From Listeria_A hofi (GTDB lineage: Bacteria > Bacillota > Bacilli > Lactobacillales > Listeriaceae), in the NCBI RefSeq assembly GCF_963575615.1, contig NZ_CAUYTL010000025.1:1-50984 (forward strand): a stretch of 50,984 nucleotides of DNA, in the 5' to 3' direction. This document shows, one piece after another, positions 33,614 through 42,552 of the stretch; within the stretch, counting starts at the first letter, position 1, and each line of letters begins with the position of its first letter. The notes beneath the pieces were generated by a model. That model was given only the letters and a program-made list of their open reading frames with translations, did no database searches and was not told where the DNA came from. The position numbers and the translations under genes were made by a program.

Positions 33614-34600
33614 TTGAAAATAGGATTACGTACAATAAAGACTGCTTTTGGGGCCACGATTGCCATCTTAATCGCTGAATGGTTGGGCCTTGAATATGCC
33701 GTCTCAGCAGGCCTAATTACAGTTCTAAGTATTCAAAATACCAAAAAAGGCTCCATTCAACTCGCGCTACAGCGTATATACTCGACGGTGATCGCACTAA
33801 CAATATCTGCAATTTTCTTCATGCTACTAGGTTTCAACGCGATTGCATTCGGCCTTTATTTACTCGTTTTCATCCCAATCGCAGCACGTCTTAAAGTAAC
33901 GGATGGCATCGTTGTAAGTTCGGTACTTGTGACGCATATCTTAGTTGAGCAATCGCTCTCGCTATTCTGGTTTACAAATGAGATGCTACTCATGGCGGTC
34001 GGTGCTGGAATTGGCATATTGCTGAACTTATACATGCCTAAAATGGACGGCGAAATGAAGCAACAACGACAAAAAATTGAGTCCGTGATGCGGCAAATTT
34101 TCTTTTGTTTTGCACAGGATTTGAAACGGGAACCGCTTTATTTAGATGAAAAAAAGCTGATTAAGCAGTTGGCGCAGTACTTAACAGAAGCTAATGAACA
34201 GTCACGTCGCCATTTGGATAATCAGCTATTTGCGGATTCGCGATATTATATTAAATATATCGATATGCGAACAGTGCAATTGCGCGTGATGAGGCAGATG
34301 AGTCAGTCGGTACGTGAAATTAGTATTTTGACGGAGCATGCAGAAAAAATGGCTAGCTTGGTTGAGAAAACCGCACTATCACTCTCAGAGCAGAATCCGG
34401 CGGAGGATCTGGTTACAGATGTGAATCAGATGCTTACTGATTTTCGTGAAAGTGAGTTACCAAAGACGAGAGAAGAATTTGAAGGGCGCGCATTGTTGTT
34501 CCAATTTCTCAATGACTTGCGTTATTTATTAGAGTTGAAACGCGATTTTACGAAGCAATCGAGAGAAGAGAAAGAATTTTTAAAGATTAGTGCTGATTGA
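33614..34600 (+). CDS. Aromatic acid exporter (ArAE)/FUSC-like membrane protein
   Basis: 328-aa protein of the ArAE_1 type (Bacillus YqjA-like). Four to five hydrophobic segments fill residues 1-140, with GLITVLSIQNTKKGS in a conserved loop. A long helical, charged cytoplasmic domain follows (about 145-328). Substrates of Gram-positive members are not established. The start is TTG 33614 with GAGGTGA at 33601-33607. It forms a short group with the PBP and amidotransferase genes between rpoC and rpsL, where Bacillus has other genes. Confidence 0.82.
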   Translation: MKIGLRTIKTAFGATIAILIAEWLGLEYAVSAGLITVLSIQNTKKGSIQLALQRIYSTVIALTISAIFFMLLGFNAIAFGLYLLVFIPIAARLKVTDGIVVSSVLVTHILVEQSLSLFWFTNEMLLMAVGAGIGILLNLYMPKMDGEMKQQRQKIESVMRQIFFCFAQDLKREPLYLDEKKLIKQLAQYLTEANEQSRRHLDNQLFADSRYYIKYIDMRTVQLRVMRQMSQSVREISILTEHAEKMASLVEKTALSLSEQNPAEDLVTDVNQMLTDFRESELPKTREEFEGRALLFQFLNDLRYLLELKRDFTKQSREEKEFLKISAD

Positions 34601-34609
34601 GCAATCCTT

Positions 34610-34618
34610 TGCTATAAT
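34610..34618 (+). promoter_or_regulatory. Extended -10 promoter of the PBP gene
   Basis: TGCTATAAT (34610-34618) starts 9 bases after the preceding stop. No clear -35. It lies 41 bases before the GTG start. Confidence 0.55.
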
Positions 34619-34658
34619 AAAGAAGCAGTCAAAACAAGCTACAAATGGAGGGAACAAG

Positions 34659-36689
34659 GTGCGTAGACAAAAAAAGAGTAATAAGAAAGTAGTCTGGATA
34701 AGTCTCATCGTTGTTTTAGTGCTTGCTATTGGAGGGGCCGCGACTTACTATTTCATGAATAGCAGTGCGAAGAATGAGAAAATGGCAAACGAAGCCGCGG
34801 AGAATTTTACAACAAATATTAAAAAGCAGAATTTCACAAAACTCTCGGATGATGTGACGAAAGAATCACTGAAAAAGAGCGGTTTTACGGCGAAGGAAAT
34901 GGAAGCGAAATATAAAACGGTTTACACAGGTATCGACGCGCGTGACATCAAGGTTTCTGACTTGAAAGTGGCACATGACGATGCAAAAAATAATTATAAA
35001 TTGACATATAGTTTGAAAATGACAACGACGCTTGGTGAGATGGCGGAGCAGAAATATAGTGCTACGATTTCAAGTGAGGATGATAATTGGAAAGTAGATT
35101 GGCAACCGAATTTAATTTTTCCAGGAATGGTGAAATCGGATAAAGTACGCCTGACGACAGATGAGGCGAAACGTGGTCAGATCCAGGATGTGAATGGTAA
35201 AGGGCTCGCGATTAATAAAAATGTTAGCGAGGTTGGAATTGTTCCGAATGATCTTGGTGAAGGTGATGCCAAAGCGAAAAATTTGGAAGCGATTAGTAAA
35301 AAATTCGATATTCCTGTTGCTGATTTAGAAAAGAAGCTATCACAAAGCTGGGTACATCCGGATACGTTTGTGCCGATTAAGGTCCTAACAACCGGATCTC
35401 CTGTACAAATGACTGGTGTGAGCTACGCAACGATTGAATCGCGTTATTATCCGCTAAGCCAAGCAGCTGCACATTTGATTGGCTATGTTGGTGAAGTGAG
35501 CGCCGAAGATATCGAAAAGAATAAATTGCTAAACGCTGGCGATATAATCGGAAAAGCTGGCTTGGAGCGTTATTATGACAAGGCGTTGCGCGGTGTGAAT
35601 GGCGGGCGCATCTTGATTGTAAATGATGACACAAAAGAGGAAACTGTTCTGCAACAAAATGAGAAAAAAGATGGCGATACGATTAAATTGACAATCGATA
35701 GTCAGATTCAGCAAAATGCTTTTAACGCGCTAAAAGGTGAGGTTGGTTCTGCGACAGTGATCAATCCTACAAACGGTAATCTCGCGGCGCTTGTGAGTTC
35801 TCCATCTTATGATACGAATCAGATGGTAGCAGGAATTTCAAGTGAAGACTACAAAAAATACACAGACGACAAAAAACTACCATTCCTAGCTCGTTATGCT
35901 ACACGCTATGCACCAGGATCAACTTTTAAAACAATTACAGCAGCAGTAGGACTTGAAAATGGAACAACAAAACCCGACAAAGTGCGCGAAATTTCTGGTT
36001 TGCAGTGGCAAAAAGACAAATCGTGGGGTAAATATTTCGTGACGCGCGTCCATGATGTCCCGAAAGTGAACATGGTTGATGCACTAGTGAATTCAGATAA
36101 TATTTATTTTGCACAAGAAGGTTTGGCAATGGGCGAAACTAAATTCCAAGATGGCCTGAAAAAATTCGATTTTGGTGAAGAATTTGATCTACCATTTAAC
36201 ATGGAGCCAGCGCAAATTTCCAACGATGGTATTAAATCAGATATTTTGCTAGCTGATACGGCTTATGGTCAAGGTGAATTATTGATGTCACCTATCCAAC
36301 AAGCAGTAGCATACACACCATTCGCCAATAATGGGAAGATGGTCTATCCGAAGTTGAACACAACAGAGGAGACGAAAGCAGCAAAAGAACCGATGAGTGC
36401 AGAAACAGCGAACACTGTCAAAGCAGCTCTCGTTCAAGCTGTTTCCAAACCAGAAGGAACGGCGCATAAACTCCAAATCGCGGGGCACAACATTGCCGCG
36501 AAAACCGGAACTGCCGAACTAAAACAAAAACAAGGCGAAAGTGGTCTTGAAAATGGCTTCTTACTCGCGTTTGATAGTGATCAGCCAAACTACCTCATGT
36601 TAGCTATGATTGAGGATGTGAACGGTCGTGGCGGTAGTGGGCTCGTGATTGATAAGATGAAGCCGGTTATTGAATCGTTTTATAAGTAA
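34659..36689 (+). CDS. MecA-like class B penicillin-binding protein
   Basis: 676-aa transpeptidase. One membrane anchor (about residues 10-33) is followed by a MecA N-terminal NTF2-like domain (about 40-150), a PBP dimerisation domain and the transpeptidase domain. Active-site motifs: STFK (Ser421, Lys424), SDN (479-481) and KTG (615-617). The closest remembered relatives are Listeria PBPB3 (lmo0441) and Bacillus PbpC, low-affinity enzymes linked to intrinsic beta-lactam tolerance. The start is GTG 34659 after GGAGGGAA; the track of open frame from 34590 covers the promoter. It has its own terminator. Confidence 0.92.
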   Translation: MRRQKKSNKKVVWISLIVVLVLAIGGAATYYFMNSSAKNEKMANEAAENFTTNIKKQNFTKLSDDVTKESLKKSGFTAKEMEAKYKTVYTGIDARDIKVSDLKVAHDDAKNNYKLTYSLKMTTTLGEMAEQKYSATISSEDDNWKVDWQPNLIFPGMVKSDKVRLTTDEAKRGQIQDVNGKGLAINKNVSEVGIVPNDLGEGDAKAKNLEAISKKFDIPVADLEKKLSQSWVHPDTFVPIKVLTTGSPVQMTGVSYATIESRYYPLSQAAAHLIGYVGEVSAEDIEKNKLLNAGDIIGKAGLERYYDKALRGVNGGRILIVNDDTKEETVLQQNEKKDGDTIKLTIDSQIQQNAFNALKGEVGSATVINPTNGNLAALVSSPSYDTNQMVAGISSEDYKKYTDDKKLPFLARYATRYAPGSTFKTITAAVGLENGTTKPDKVREISGLQWQKDKSWGKYFVTRVHDVPKVNMVDALVNSDNIYFAQEGLAMGETKFQDGLKKFDFGEEFDLPFNMEPAQISNDGIKSDILLADTAYGQGELLMSPIQQAVAYTPFANNGKMVYPKLNTTEETKAAKEPMSAETANTVKAALVQAVSKPEGTAHKLQIAGHNIAAKTGTAELKQKQGESGLENGFLLAFDSDQPNYLMLAMIEDVNGRGGSGLVIDKMKPVIESFYK

Positions 36690-36695
36690 ATGGGA

Positions 36696-36732
36696 AAGCT
36701 TGAGAGGTCTGTATGACTTTTCAGGCTTTTTT
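36696..36732 (+). terminator. PBP gene terminator
   Basis: A 14-position stem with wobbles (36696-36709 with 36715-36728), 5-base loop and six T. Confidence 0.85.
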
Positions 36733-36742
36733 GTGTAATCAC

Positions 36743-36771
36743 TTTACTTTCTGTTTTAGGCAAGGTATAAT
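36743..36771 (+). promoter_or_regulatory. Promoter of the amidotransferase gene
   Basis: TTTACT (36743-36748), a 17-base spacer and TATAAT (36766-36771). Confidence 0.7.
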
Positions 36772-36826
36772 AGAAAAAAATTAATTCCGAGTAAATGAAT
36801 GCGAATTAAAAAGGAGGGCGAAGTTG

Positions 36827-37606
36827 ATGACTGCAATCATTGGCATTTCGGCGGCACAGTTAACGGTTCAAGTTCCAAATACGATTTCACGCAATGGCAC
36901 TTATGTTGGCGGAGATTATGTATCGGTTGTTGCAGACAATGGTGCGGCACCGCTAGTCATTCCTATCACAGATACACGCCTTGTGAAGACTTTTGTAGAC
37001 CAACTTGATGGACTTATCCTGTCTGGTGGGCAAGATATCTCACCCAAATTTTATGGTGCAGAGGCAGAGGCAGAACTTGGTGTCACGTGCGAGATACGAG
37101 ATGCCTTCGAACTGGCCCTCCTTAAAGAAACTTTAGCGCAAAAGAAACCAATACTCGCGATTTGCCGAGGTGCTCAATTACTAAATGTTGCGCTTGGTGG
37201 AACATTATATCAAGATACAAACAGTATTGAACACGCCAATTTGCCGCACATGCAACAAGAACAAGCTACTCAACCAACGCACCCTGTCAAATTTGAAAAG
37301 TTATCCCGACTTCATCGTATTTTTGGAAGCTCAGCACAGGTAAATTCATTCCATCACCAAGCTATAGAAACTCTTGGCACCGGCTTGAAAATAACTGCGA
37401 TTGCCCCGGATGGAATTGTAGAAGCTATCGAAAAACAAGGCGTTCCATTTGTTGTAGGCGTCCAGTGGCATCCAGAACTAATCGCGAATGAGGATGCATC
37501 CATGAATCGGCTTTTTCAGGAATTCGTCATAAACGCCGAACTTGGCTCGCTAAAACAGCTATACAATCTGCCATCTAACTTAAAAAAGAGTGTTATAGCC
37601 CGCTGA
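36827..37606 (+). CDS. Class I glutamine amidotransferase-like hydrolase (peptidase C26, PuuD-like)
   Basis: 259-aa gamma-glutamyl hydrolase family protein. The nucleophile elbow is AICRGAQ with Cys113, and the other triad residues are in GVQWHPE (His215, Glu217). SGGQDISP and NSFHHQAI are typical of gamma-glutamyl-gamma-aminobutyrate hydrolases, so a gamma-glutamyl amide substrate is likely. ATG 36827 follows AAGGAGGG; the TTG directly before it is an alternative. It is a single gene with its own promoter and terminator. Confidence 0.88.
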   Translation: MTAIIGISAAQLTVQVPNTISRNGTYVGGDYVSVVADNGAAPLVIPITDTRLVKTFVDQLDGLILSGGQDISPKFYGAEAEAELGVTCEIRDAFELALLKETLAQKKPILAICRGAQLLNVALGGTLYQDTNSIEHANLPHMQQEQATQPTHPVKFEKLSRLHRIFGSSAQVNSFHHQAIETLGTGLKITAIAPDGIVEAIEKQGVPFVVGVQWHPELIANEDASMNRLFQEFVINAELGSLKQLYNLPSNLKKSVIAR

Positions 37607-37630
37607 TTGTATTAAATAAATAATCGCGAA

Positions 37631-37680
37631 AGATGCTTGAAGGCGTTGATATAATCGGCAGCTTCTAAGTATCTTTTTTT
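37631..37680 (+). terminator. Terminator after the amidotransferase gene
   Basis: AGATGCTT (37631-37638) pairs with AAGTATCT (37667-37674), inner pairs extend it, and a run of seven to eight T follows. Confidence 0.78.
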
Positions 37681-37705
37681 GGTGGAAGAAACGTGGTCGA
37701 AATCC

Positions 37706-37820
37706 TTGACAATACCCTACTAAGAATGGTACTATATCCAAGGTGCCTCTTCCTTCGTGACGAGGTATAGAAAATAGAAGCTGTTGTTAGGGATTCCCTA
37801 TCAGCAATTTTATTTTAAAG
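37706..37820 (+). promoter_or_regulatory. rpsL promoter and structured leader
   Basis: TTGACA (37706-37711), an 18-base spacer and TACTAT (37730-37735), with an extended TGG. The leader then holds GCCTC/GAGGT and GCTG...AGGG-ATT-CCCT...CAGC (about 37782-37808) followed by TTTTATTTT, a possible attenuator ahead of the str operon. Confidence 0.7.
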
Positions 37821-37878
37821 AAAAAATGAACCACCTGGATGTGTGGCTCTAGAAATATCGGAAGGAGGAAACCAAAAA

Positions 37879-38292
37879 ATGCCTACAATTAATCAATTAG
37901 TTCGCAAACCGCGTCAATCTAAAACTCAGAAATCTGATTCTCCAGCACTTAACAAAGGCCTAAATACTTTCAGAAGATCATTAACAGACGTATCATCTCC
38001 ACAGAAACGTGGTGTATGTACTCGTGTTGGTACAATGACTCCGAAGAAACCTAACTCGGCTCTTCGTAAGTATGCTCGTGTACGTTTGACTAACGGACTT
38101 GAAGTAACTGCTTATATCCCAGGTATCGGACACAACTTACAAGAACATAGTGTTGTACTTATTCGTGGTGGACGTGTTAAAGATTTACCAGGGGTACGTT
38201 ATCATATCGTACGTGGTGCTCTAGATACAGCTGGTGTTGAAAATAGAGGACAAAGCCGTTCTAAATACGGAACGAAAAAACCTAAAAAATAA
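37879..38292 (+). CDS. rpsL: Ribosomal protein S12
   Basis: 137-aa S12 of the decoding centre. The start MPTINQLVRKPRQ and the TPKKPNSALRK block are canonical. The lysines where streptomycin resistance arises are wild type as far as I can see. ATG 37879 follows GAAGGAGG. First gene of the str operon. Confidence 0.98.
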   Translation: MPTINQLVRKPRQSKTQKSDSPALNKGLNTFRRSLTDVSSPQKRGVCTRVGTMTPKKPNSALRKYARVRLTNGLEVTAYIPGIGHNLQEHSVVLIRGGRVKDLPGVRYHIVRGALDTAGVENRGQSRSKYGTKKPKK

Positions 38293-38321
38293 ACTAAATT
38301 TATATGAAAGGAGGATATCCA

Positions 38322-38792
38322 ATGCCTCGTAAAGGTCCTGTTGCTAAACGTGACGTATTACCAGATCCGATGTATAATTCGAAATTGGTAACACGTCTAA
38401 TCAATAAACTTATGATTGATGGTAAGCGTGGAAAAGCGCAAACTATCATTTATTCTGCTTTTGATATCATCGCGCAAGAAAGTGGAAAAGATCCTATGGA
38501 AGTATTTGACGAAGCAATCAAAAACATCATGCCAGTTCTTGAAGTAAAAGCTCGCCGTGTTGGTGGTGCTAACTATCAAGTGCCGATTGAAGTTCGTGCT
38601 GATCGTCGTACAACACTAGGTCTACGTTGGTTAGTTAACTATTCACGTCTTCGTGGAGAGAAAACTATGGTAGAACGTCTTGCACACGAAATTCTTGATG
38701 CATCTAACAATGCTGGAGCTTCCGTTAAGAAACGTGAAGATACACATAAAATGGCAGATGCGAACAGAGCATTCGCTCACTATCGCTGGTAA
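38322..38792 (+). CDS. rpsG: Ribosomal protein S7
   Basis: 156-aa S7, the primary assembly protein of the 30S head. MPRKGPVAKRDVLPDP and the C-terminal KREDTHKMADANRAFAHYRW are typical. ATG 38322 follows AAAGGAGG, 29 bases after rpsL. Confidence 0.98.
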   Translation: MPRKGPVAKRDVLPDPMYNSKLVTRLINKLMIDGKRGKAQTIIYSAFDIIAQESGKDPMEVFDEAIKNIMPVLEVKARRVGGANYQVPIEVRADRRTTLGLRWLVNYSRLRGEKTMVERLAHEILDASNNAGASVKKREDTHKMADANRAFAHYRW

Positions 38793-38867
38793 GATTCGTC
38801 TTATCCGCGCGACTAGGTCAACACTTGTTGCCTAACTAAATCGTTAATAATGGAAGGAGAAATACCC

Positions 38868-40958
38868 ATGGCTAGAGAGTTCTCCTTAGAAAAGACGCGT
38901 AATATTGGTATTATGGCTCATATCGATGCTGGTAAAACCACTACTACAGAGCGTATCCTTTTCTATACAGGGCGTATTCATAAAATTGGTGAAACACATG
39001 AAGGTGCATCCCAAATGGACTGGATGGAACAAGAACAAGAACGTGGTATTACGATCACATCCGCTGCGACAACTGCGCAATGGAAAGGTCACCGCGTAAA
39101 CATTATCGATACTCCAGGACACGTAGATTTCACGGTTGAAGTTGAACGTTCCCTTCGTGTATTAGATGGTGCTGTTGCCGTTCTAGATGCACAATCAGGT
39201 GTTGAGCCACAAACCGAAACAGTTTGGCGCCAAGCAACTACTTACGGGGTTCCTCGTGTAGTATTTGTCAACAAAATGGATAAAATCGGTGCTGACTTCT
39301 TGTATTCAGTAGGTACATTACATGACCGTCTGGATGCAAACGCACACCCAATCCAATTACCAATCGGTGCGGAAGATACTTTTGAAGGTATTATTGACTT
39401 AGTTGAGATGAACGCTTTGTATTATCTTGATGATGTAGGAAATGATCCTGAAATTCGTGAAATCCCAGCTGATCTTAAAGAGCTTGCTGACGAATACCGT
39501 GGCAAACTTATCGAAGCTGTTGCTGATTTAGATGAAGAATTAATGATGAAATACCTTGAAGGTGAAGAGCCTACAAAAGAAGAATTGAAAGCTGCAATCC
39601 GTAAAGGTACGCTAGCTGTAGATTTCTACCCTGTTGTATGTGGTACAGCATTCAAAAACAAAGGTGTTCAACCGATGCTTGATGCAGTACTAGATTACCT
39701 TCCAGCACCAACTGATGTTGCTGCTATTAAAGGTGTTTTACCAGATTCAGAAGAAGAAGCAGAACGTCACCCAAGTGATGACGAGCCGTTCTCTTCTCTA
39801 GCGTTTAAAGTTATGACTGACCCGTATGTTGGTCGTCTTACTTTCTTCCGCGTTTACTCAGGTACTTTGAACTCAGGTTCTTACGTTCAAAACTCATCTA
39901 AAGGTAAACGTGAACGTGTTGGACGTATCCTTCAAATGCACGCAAATCACCGTGAAGAGATTTCAATCGTATATTGTGGTGATATCGCTGCTGCTGTTGG
40001 TTTGAAAGACACAACTACTGGGGACACTCTATGTGATGAAAAGAATCAAATTATCTTAGAATCTATGGAATTCCCAGAACCAGTTATCTCGGTTGCTATT
40101 GAGCCTAAATCAAAAGCTGATCAAGATAAAATGGGTCAAGCTCTTGCAAAACTTGCAGAAGAAGATCCAACATTCCGTACAGAGACTGATCAAGAAACTG
40201 GTCAAACAATTATCTCTGGTATGGGTGAGCTTCACCTAGACATCCTTGTAGACCGTATGAAACGTGAATTCAAGGTAGAAGCTAACGTAGGTGATCCACA
40301 AGTTTCTTATCGTGAAACATTCCGTACAACTGCCGAAGTCGAAGGTAAGTTTGTTCGTCAATCCGGTGGTCGTGGACAATATGGTCATGTTTGGATCGAA
40401 TTCGGTCCTAACGAAGAAGGAAAAGGCTTTGAGTTCGAGAATGCTATCGTTGGTGGTGTTGTTCCACGTGAATACATCCCAGCAGTACAAGCAGGTCTTG
40501 AAGGCGCACTAGGAAATGGTGTACTTGCAGGATACCCGCTAATCGATATTAAAGCGAAATTATATGACGGTTCTTACCATGATGTCGATTCCAATGAGAT
40601 GGCCTTTAAAGTGGCTGCTTCTATGGCTCTTCGTAACGCGGCTAAGAAATGTAATCCTGTCATCTTGGAACCAATGATGCAAGTTGAAGTAATCGTTCCT
40701 GAGGATTACCTTGGAGACATTATGGGTAACATTACATCTCGTCGTGGTCGTGTAGATGGTATGGAAGCGCGCGGTAACGCTCAAGTTGTCCGTGCATTCG
40801 TTCCACTTGCAAACATGTTTGGTTATGCTACGTACCTACGTTCAAGTACGCAAGGTCGCGGAGTTTATACTATGCAGTTTGACCACTATGAAGAAGTTCC
40901 AAAATCCGTTGGTGAAGAAATTATTAAAGCCAATGGCGGCAACAACAAAGAAGACTAG
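38868..40958 (+). CDS. fusA: Elongation factor G
   Basis: 696-aa translocase GTPase. G1 is AHIDAGKTTTTE, G2 lies in RGITITSAATT, G3 is DTPGHVDF and G4 is NKMDK. Domains II to V follow. ATG 38868 follows GGAAGGAG. A 138-bp palindromic element begins 3 bases after the stop and separates it from tuf. Confidence 0.98.
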   Translation: MAREFSLEKTRNIGIMAHIDAGKTTTTERILFYTGRIHKIGETHEGASQMDWMEQEQERGITITSAATTAQWKGHRVNIIDTPGHVDFTVEVERSLRVLDGAVAVLDAQSGVEPQTETVWRQATTYGVPRVVFVNKMDKIGADFLYSVGTLHDRLDANAHPIQLPIGAEDTFEGIIDLVEMNALYYLDDVGNDPEIREIPADLKELADEYRGKLIEAVADLDEELMMKYLEGEEPTKEELKAAIRKGTLAVDFYPVVCGTAFKNKGVQPMLDAVLDYLPAPTDVAAIKGVLPDSEEEAERHPSDDEPFSSLAFKVMTDPYVGRLTFFRVYSGTLNSGSYVQNSSKGKRERVGRILQMHANHREEISIVYCGDIAAAVGLKDTTTGDTLCDEKNQIILESMEFPEPVISVAIEPKSKADQDKMGQALAKLAEEDPTFRTETDQETGQTIISGMGELHLDILVDRMKREFKVEANVGDPQVSYRETFRTTAEVEGKFVRQSGGRGQYGHVWIEFGPNEEGKGFEFENAIVGGVVPREYIPAVQAGLEGALGNGVLAGYPLIDIKAKLYDGSYHDVDSNEMAFKVAASMALRNAAKKCNPVILEPMMQVEVIVPEDYLGDIMGNITSRRGRVDGMEARGNAQVVRAFVPLANMFGYATYLRSSTQGRGVYTMQFDHYEEVPKSVGEEIIKANGGNNKED

Positions 40959-40960
40959 TC

Positions 40961-41098
40961 AGCGTGCCGACGAACGCTCATCTTTGTTGGAGCACTTTGA
41001 AGCGAAGCGAATTAGAGCTCCAATATGCAGAGGAACGAAGTGAGTCTGTAGTCCTTTCAAAAACTGTTGCCTAGAATCTGAGCATTTGTCGATCCGCT
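40961..41098 (+). repeat. Palindromic element, CAGCGTGYCGAC family, copy 2
   Basis: AGCGTGCCGACGAACGCT (40961-40978) pairs imperfectly with AGCATTTGTCGATCCGCT (41081-41098). The outer parts match the element after nusG. The inside differs and forms TTGGAGC/GCTCCAA and GCAGA/TCTGT hairpins. The shared TTGCCTAGAA motif lies at 41067-41076. Confidence 0.8.
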
Positions 41099-41146
41099 CT
41101 ACAGGCAAGTTTTGCGTATGAAATGAACGGTTAGCGATTGGATTGA

Positions 41147-41214
41147 TTGCAAACTTTTGTTGTATCCTGTATAACTAATAGTAACGAGATTCGCGCGGAG
41201 TTACTTTCCGCGTG
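41147..41214 (+). promoter_or_regulatory. tuf promoter and leader hairpin
   Basis: TTGCAA (41147-41152), a 17-base spacer and TATAAC (41170-41175). The leader has a hairpin CGCGGA (41194-41199) with TCCGCG (41207-41212) and a T stretch further on. So tuf can be transcribed separately from fusA. Confidence 0.68.
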
Positions 41215-41255
41215 TTATCAATAATTTTTTTAAACATTAAGGAGGAAATTATAAA

Positions 41256-42443
41256 ATGGCTAAAGAAAAATTTGACCGCTCAAAACCCCATGTTAACGTT
41301 GGTACTATCGGACACGTCGATCATGGTAAAACTACTTTAACAGCTGCAATCACTACTGTATTATCTAAAAAAGGTTTTGCAGAAGCTTCTGCATATGACC
41401 AAATCGATGGTGCTCCAGAAGAAAGAGAACGTGGAATCACAATCTCTACTGCACACGTTGAGTACGAAACTGATACTCGTCACTACGCGCACGTAGATTG
41501 CCCAGGACATGCCGATTATGTTAAAAACATGATCACTGGTGCTGCGCAAATGGATGGTGGTATCTTAGTAGTATCTGCTGCTGATGGCCCAATGCCACAA
41601 ACTCGTGAGCACATCTTACTTTCACGTCAAGTAGGTGTTCCTTACCTTGTTGTCTTCATGAACAAATGTGACATGGTTGATGACGAAGAATTGCTAGAAT
41701 TAGTTGAAATGGAAATCCGTGATCTATTAACTGAATACGAATTCCCAGGCGACGACATTCCTGTAATTAAAGGTTCTGCTCTTAAAGCTCTTCAAGGTGA
41801 GCCAGAGTGGGAAGAAAAAGTTAACGAACTTATGGACGCTGTGGATAGCTATATCCCAACTCCAACTCGTGACACTGACAAACCATTCATGATGCCAGTT
41901 GAGGATGTATTCTCAATCACTGGTCGTGGAACAGTTGCTACAGGTCGTGTTGAGCGTGGCCAAGTTAAAGTTGGTGACGAAGTTGAAGTTATCGGTTTAG
42001 TTGAAGAAACTAAGAAAATCGTTGTAACTGGAGTAGAAATGTTCCGTAAGTTACTTGATTATGCTGAAGCTGGCGACAACATCGGTGCACTTTTACGTGG
42101 TGTTGCTCGTGAAGAAATCCAACGTGGCCAAGTATTAGCTAAGCCAGGTTCGATCACTCCTCATACAGTTTTCAAAGCTGAAACTTATGTTTTATCAAAA
42201 GAAGAGGGTGGACGTCACACTCCATTCTTCAATAACTACCGTCCGCAATTCTATTTCCGTACTACTGACGTAACAGGTGTTGTTACACTTCCAGAAGGTA
42301 CTGAAATGGTTATGCCTGGCGATAACGTTGAAATTTCAGTAGAACTAATTGCACCAGTTGCGATTGAAGAAGGTACTAAATTCTCTATCCGTGAGGGTGG
42401 ACGTACTGTAGGCGCTGGAGTAGTAGCGACTATCTCTAAATAA
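41256..42443 (+). CDS. tuf: Elongation factor Tu
   Basis: 395-aa GTPase delivering aminoacyl-tRNA. G1 is GHVDHGKTTL, G3 is DCPGHADY and G4 is NKCD. Three domains of normal length. The ATG has AAGGAGG at 41239-41245. It is followed by a terminator that also faces the convergent EET arm. Confidence 0.99.
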   Translation: MAKEKFDRSKPHVNVGTIGHVDHGKTTLTAAITTVLSKKGFAEASAYDQIDGAPEERERGITISTAHVEYETDTRHYAHVDCPGHADYVKNMITGAAQMDGGILVVSAADGPMPQTREHILLSRQVGVPYLVVFMNKCDMVDDEELLELVEMEIRDLLTEYEFPGDDIPVIKGSALKALQGEPEWEEKVNELMDAVDSYIPTPTRDTDKPFMMPVEDVFSITGRGTVATGRVERGQVKVGDEVEVIGLVEETKKIVVTGVEMFRKLLDYAEAGDNIGALLRGVAREEIQRGQVLAKPGSITPHTVFKAETYVLSKEEGGRHTPFFNNYRPQFYFRTTDVTGVVTLPEGTEMVMPGDNVEISVELIAPVAIEEGTKFSIREGGRTVGAGVVATISK

Positions 42444-42452
42444 TTTCAAATT

Positions 42453-42490
42453 AAAATCCGATTCCTCATTTTGGGGAGTCGGATTTTTTG
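42453..42490 (+). terminator. tuf terminator
   Basis: AAAATCCGA (42453-42461) pairs with TCGGATTTT (42479-42487), with inner TCC/GGGA pairs, followed by T. Confidence 0.88.
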
Positions 42491-42508
42491 TTTGTCGCTT
42501 TATTCTAG

Positions 42509-42552
42509 AAAAAAAGAAACACATAGTCAGCACGAGACTAAATGTTTCTTTT
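42509..42552 (-). terminator. dmkB operon terminator (minus strand)
   Basis: On the minus strand AAGAAACA (42550-42543) pairs with TGTTTCTT (42521-42514), with inner TAGTC/GACTA pairs, followed by T (42513-42509). The stem overlaps the last codons of dmkB. Confidence 0.88.

Noticed and set aside
40756..41043. 95-aa plus-strand ORF across the fusA end
   Set aside because: Out of frame with fusA and running into the palindromic element; no similarity or signals.
19606..41098. CRISPR array as an explanation for the repeats
   Set aside because: The repeats are long, palindromic, few and scattered among operons, with no regular spacers and no cas genes.
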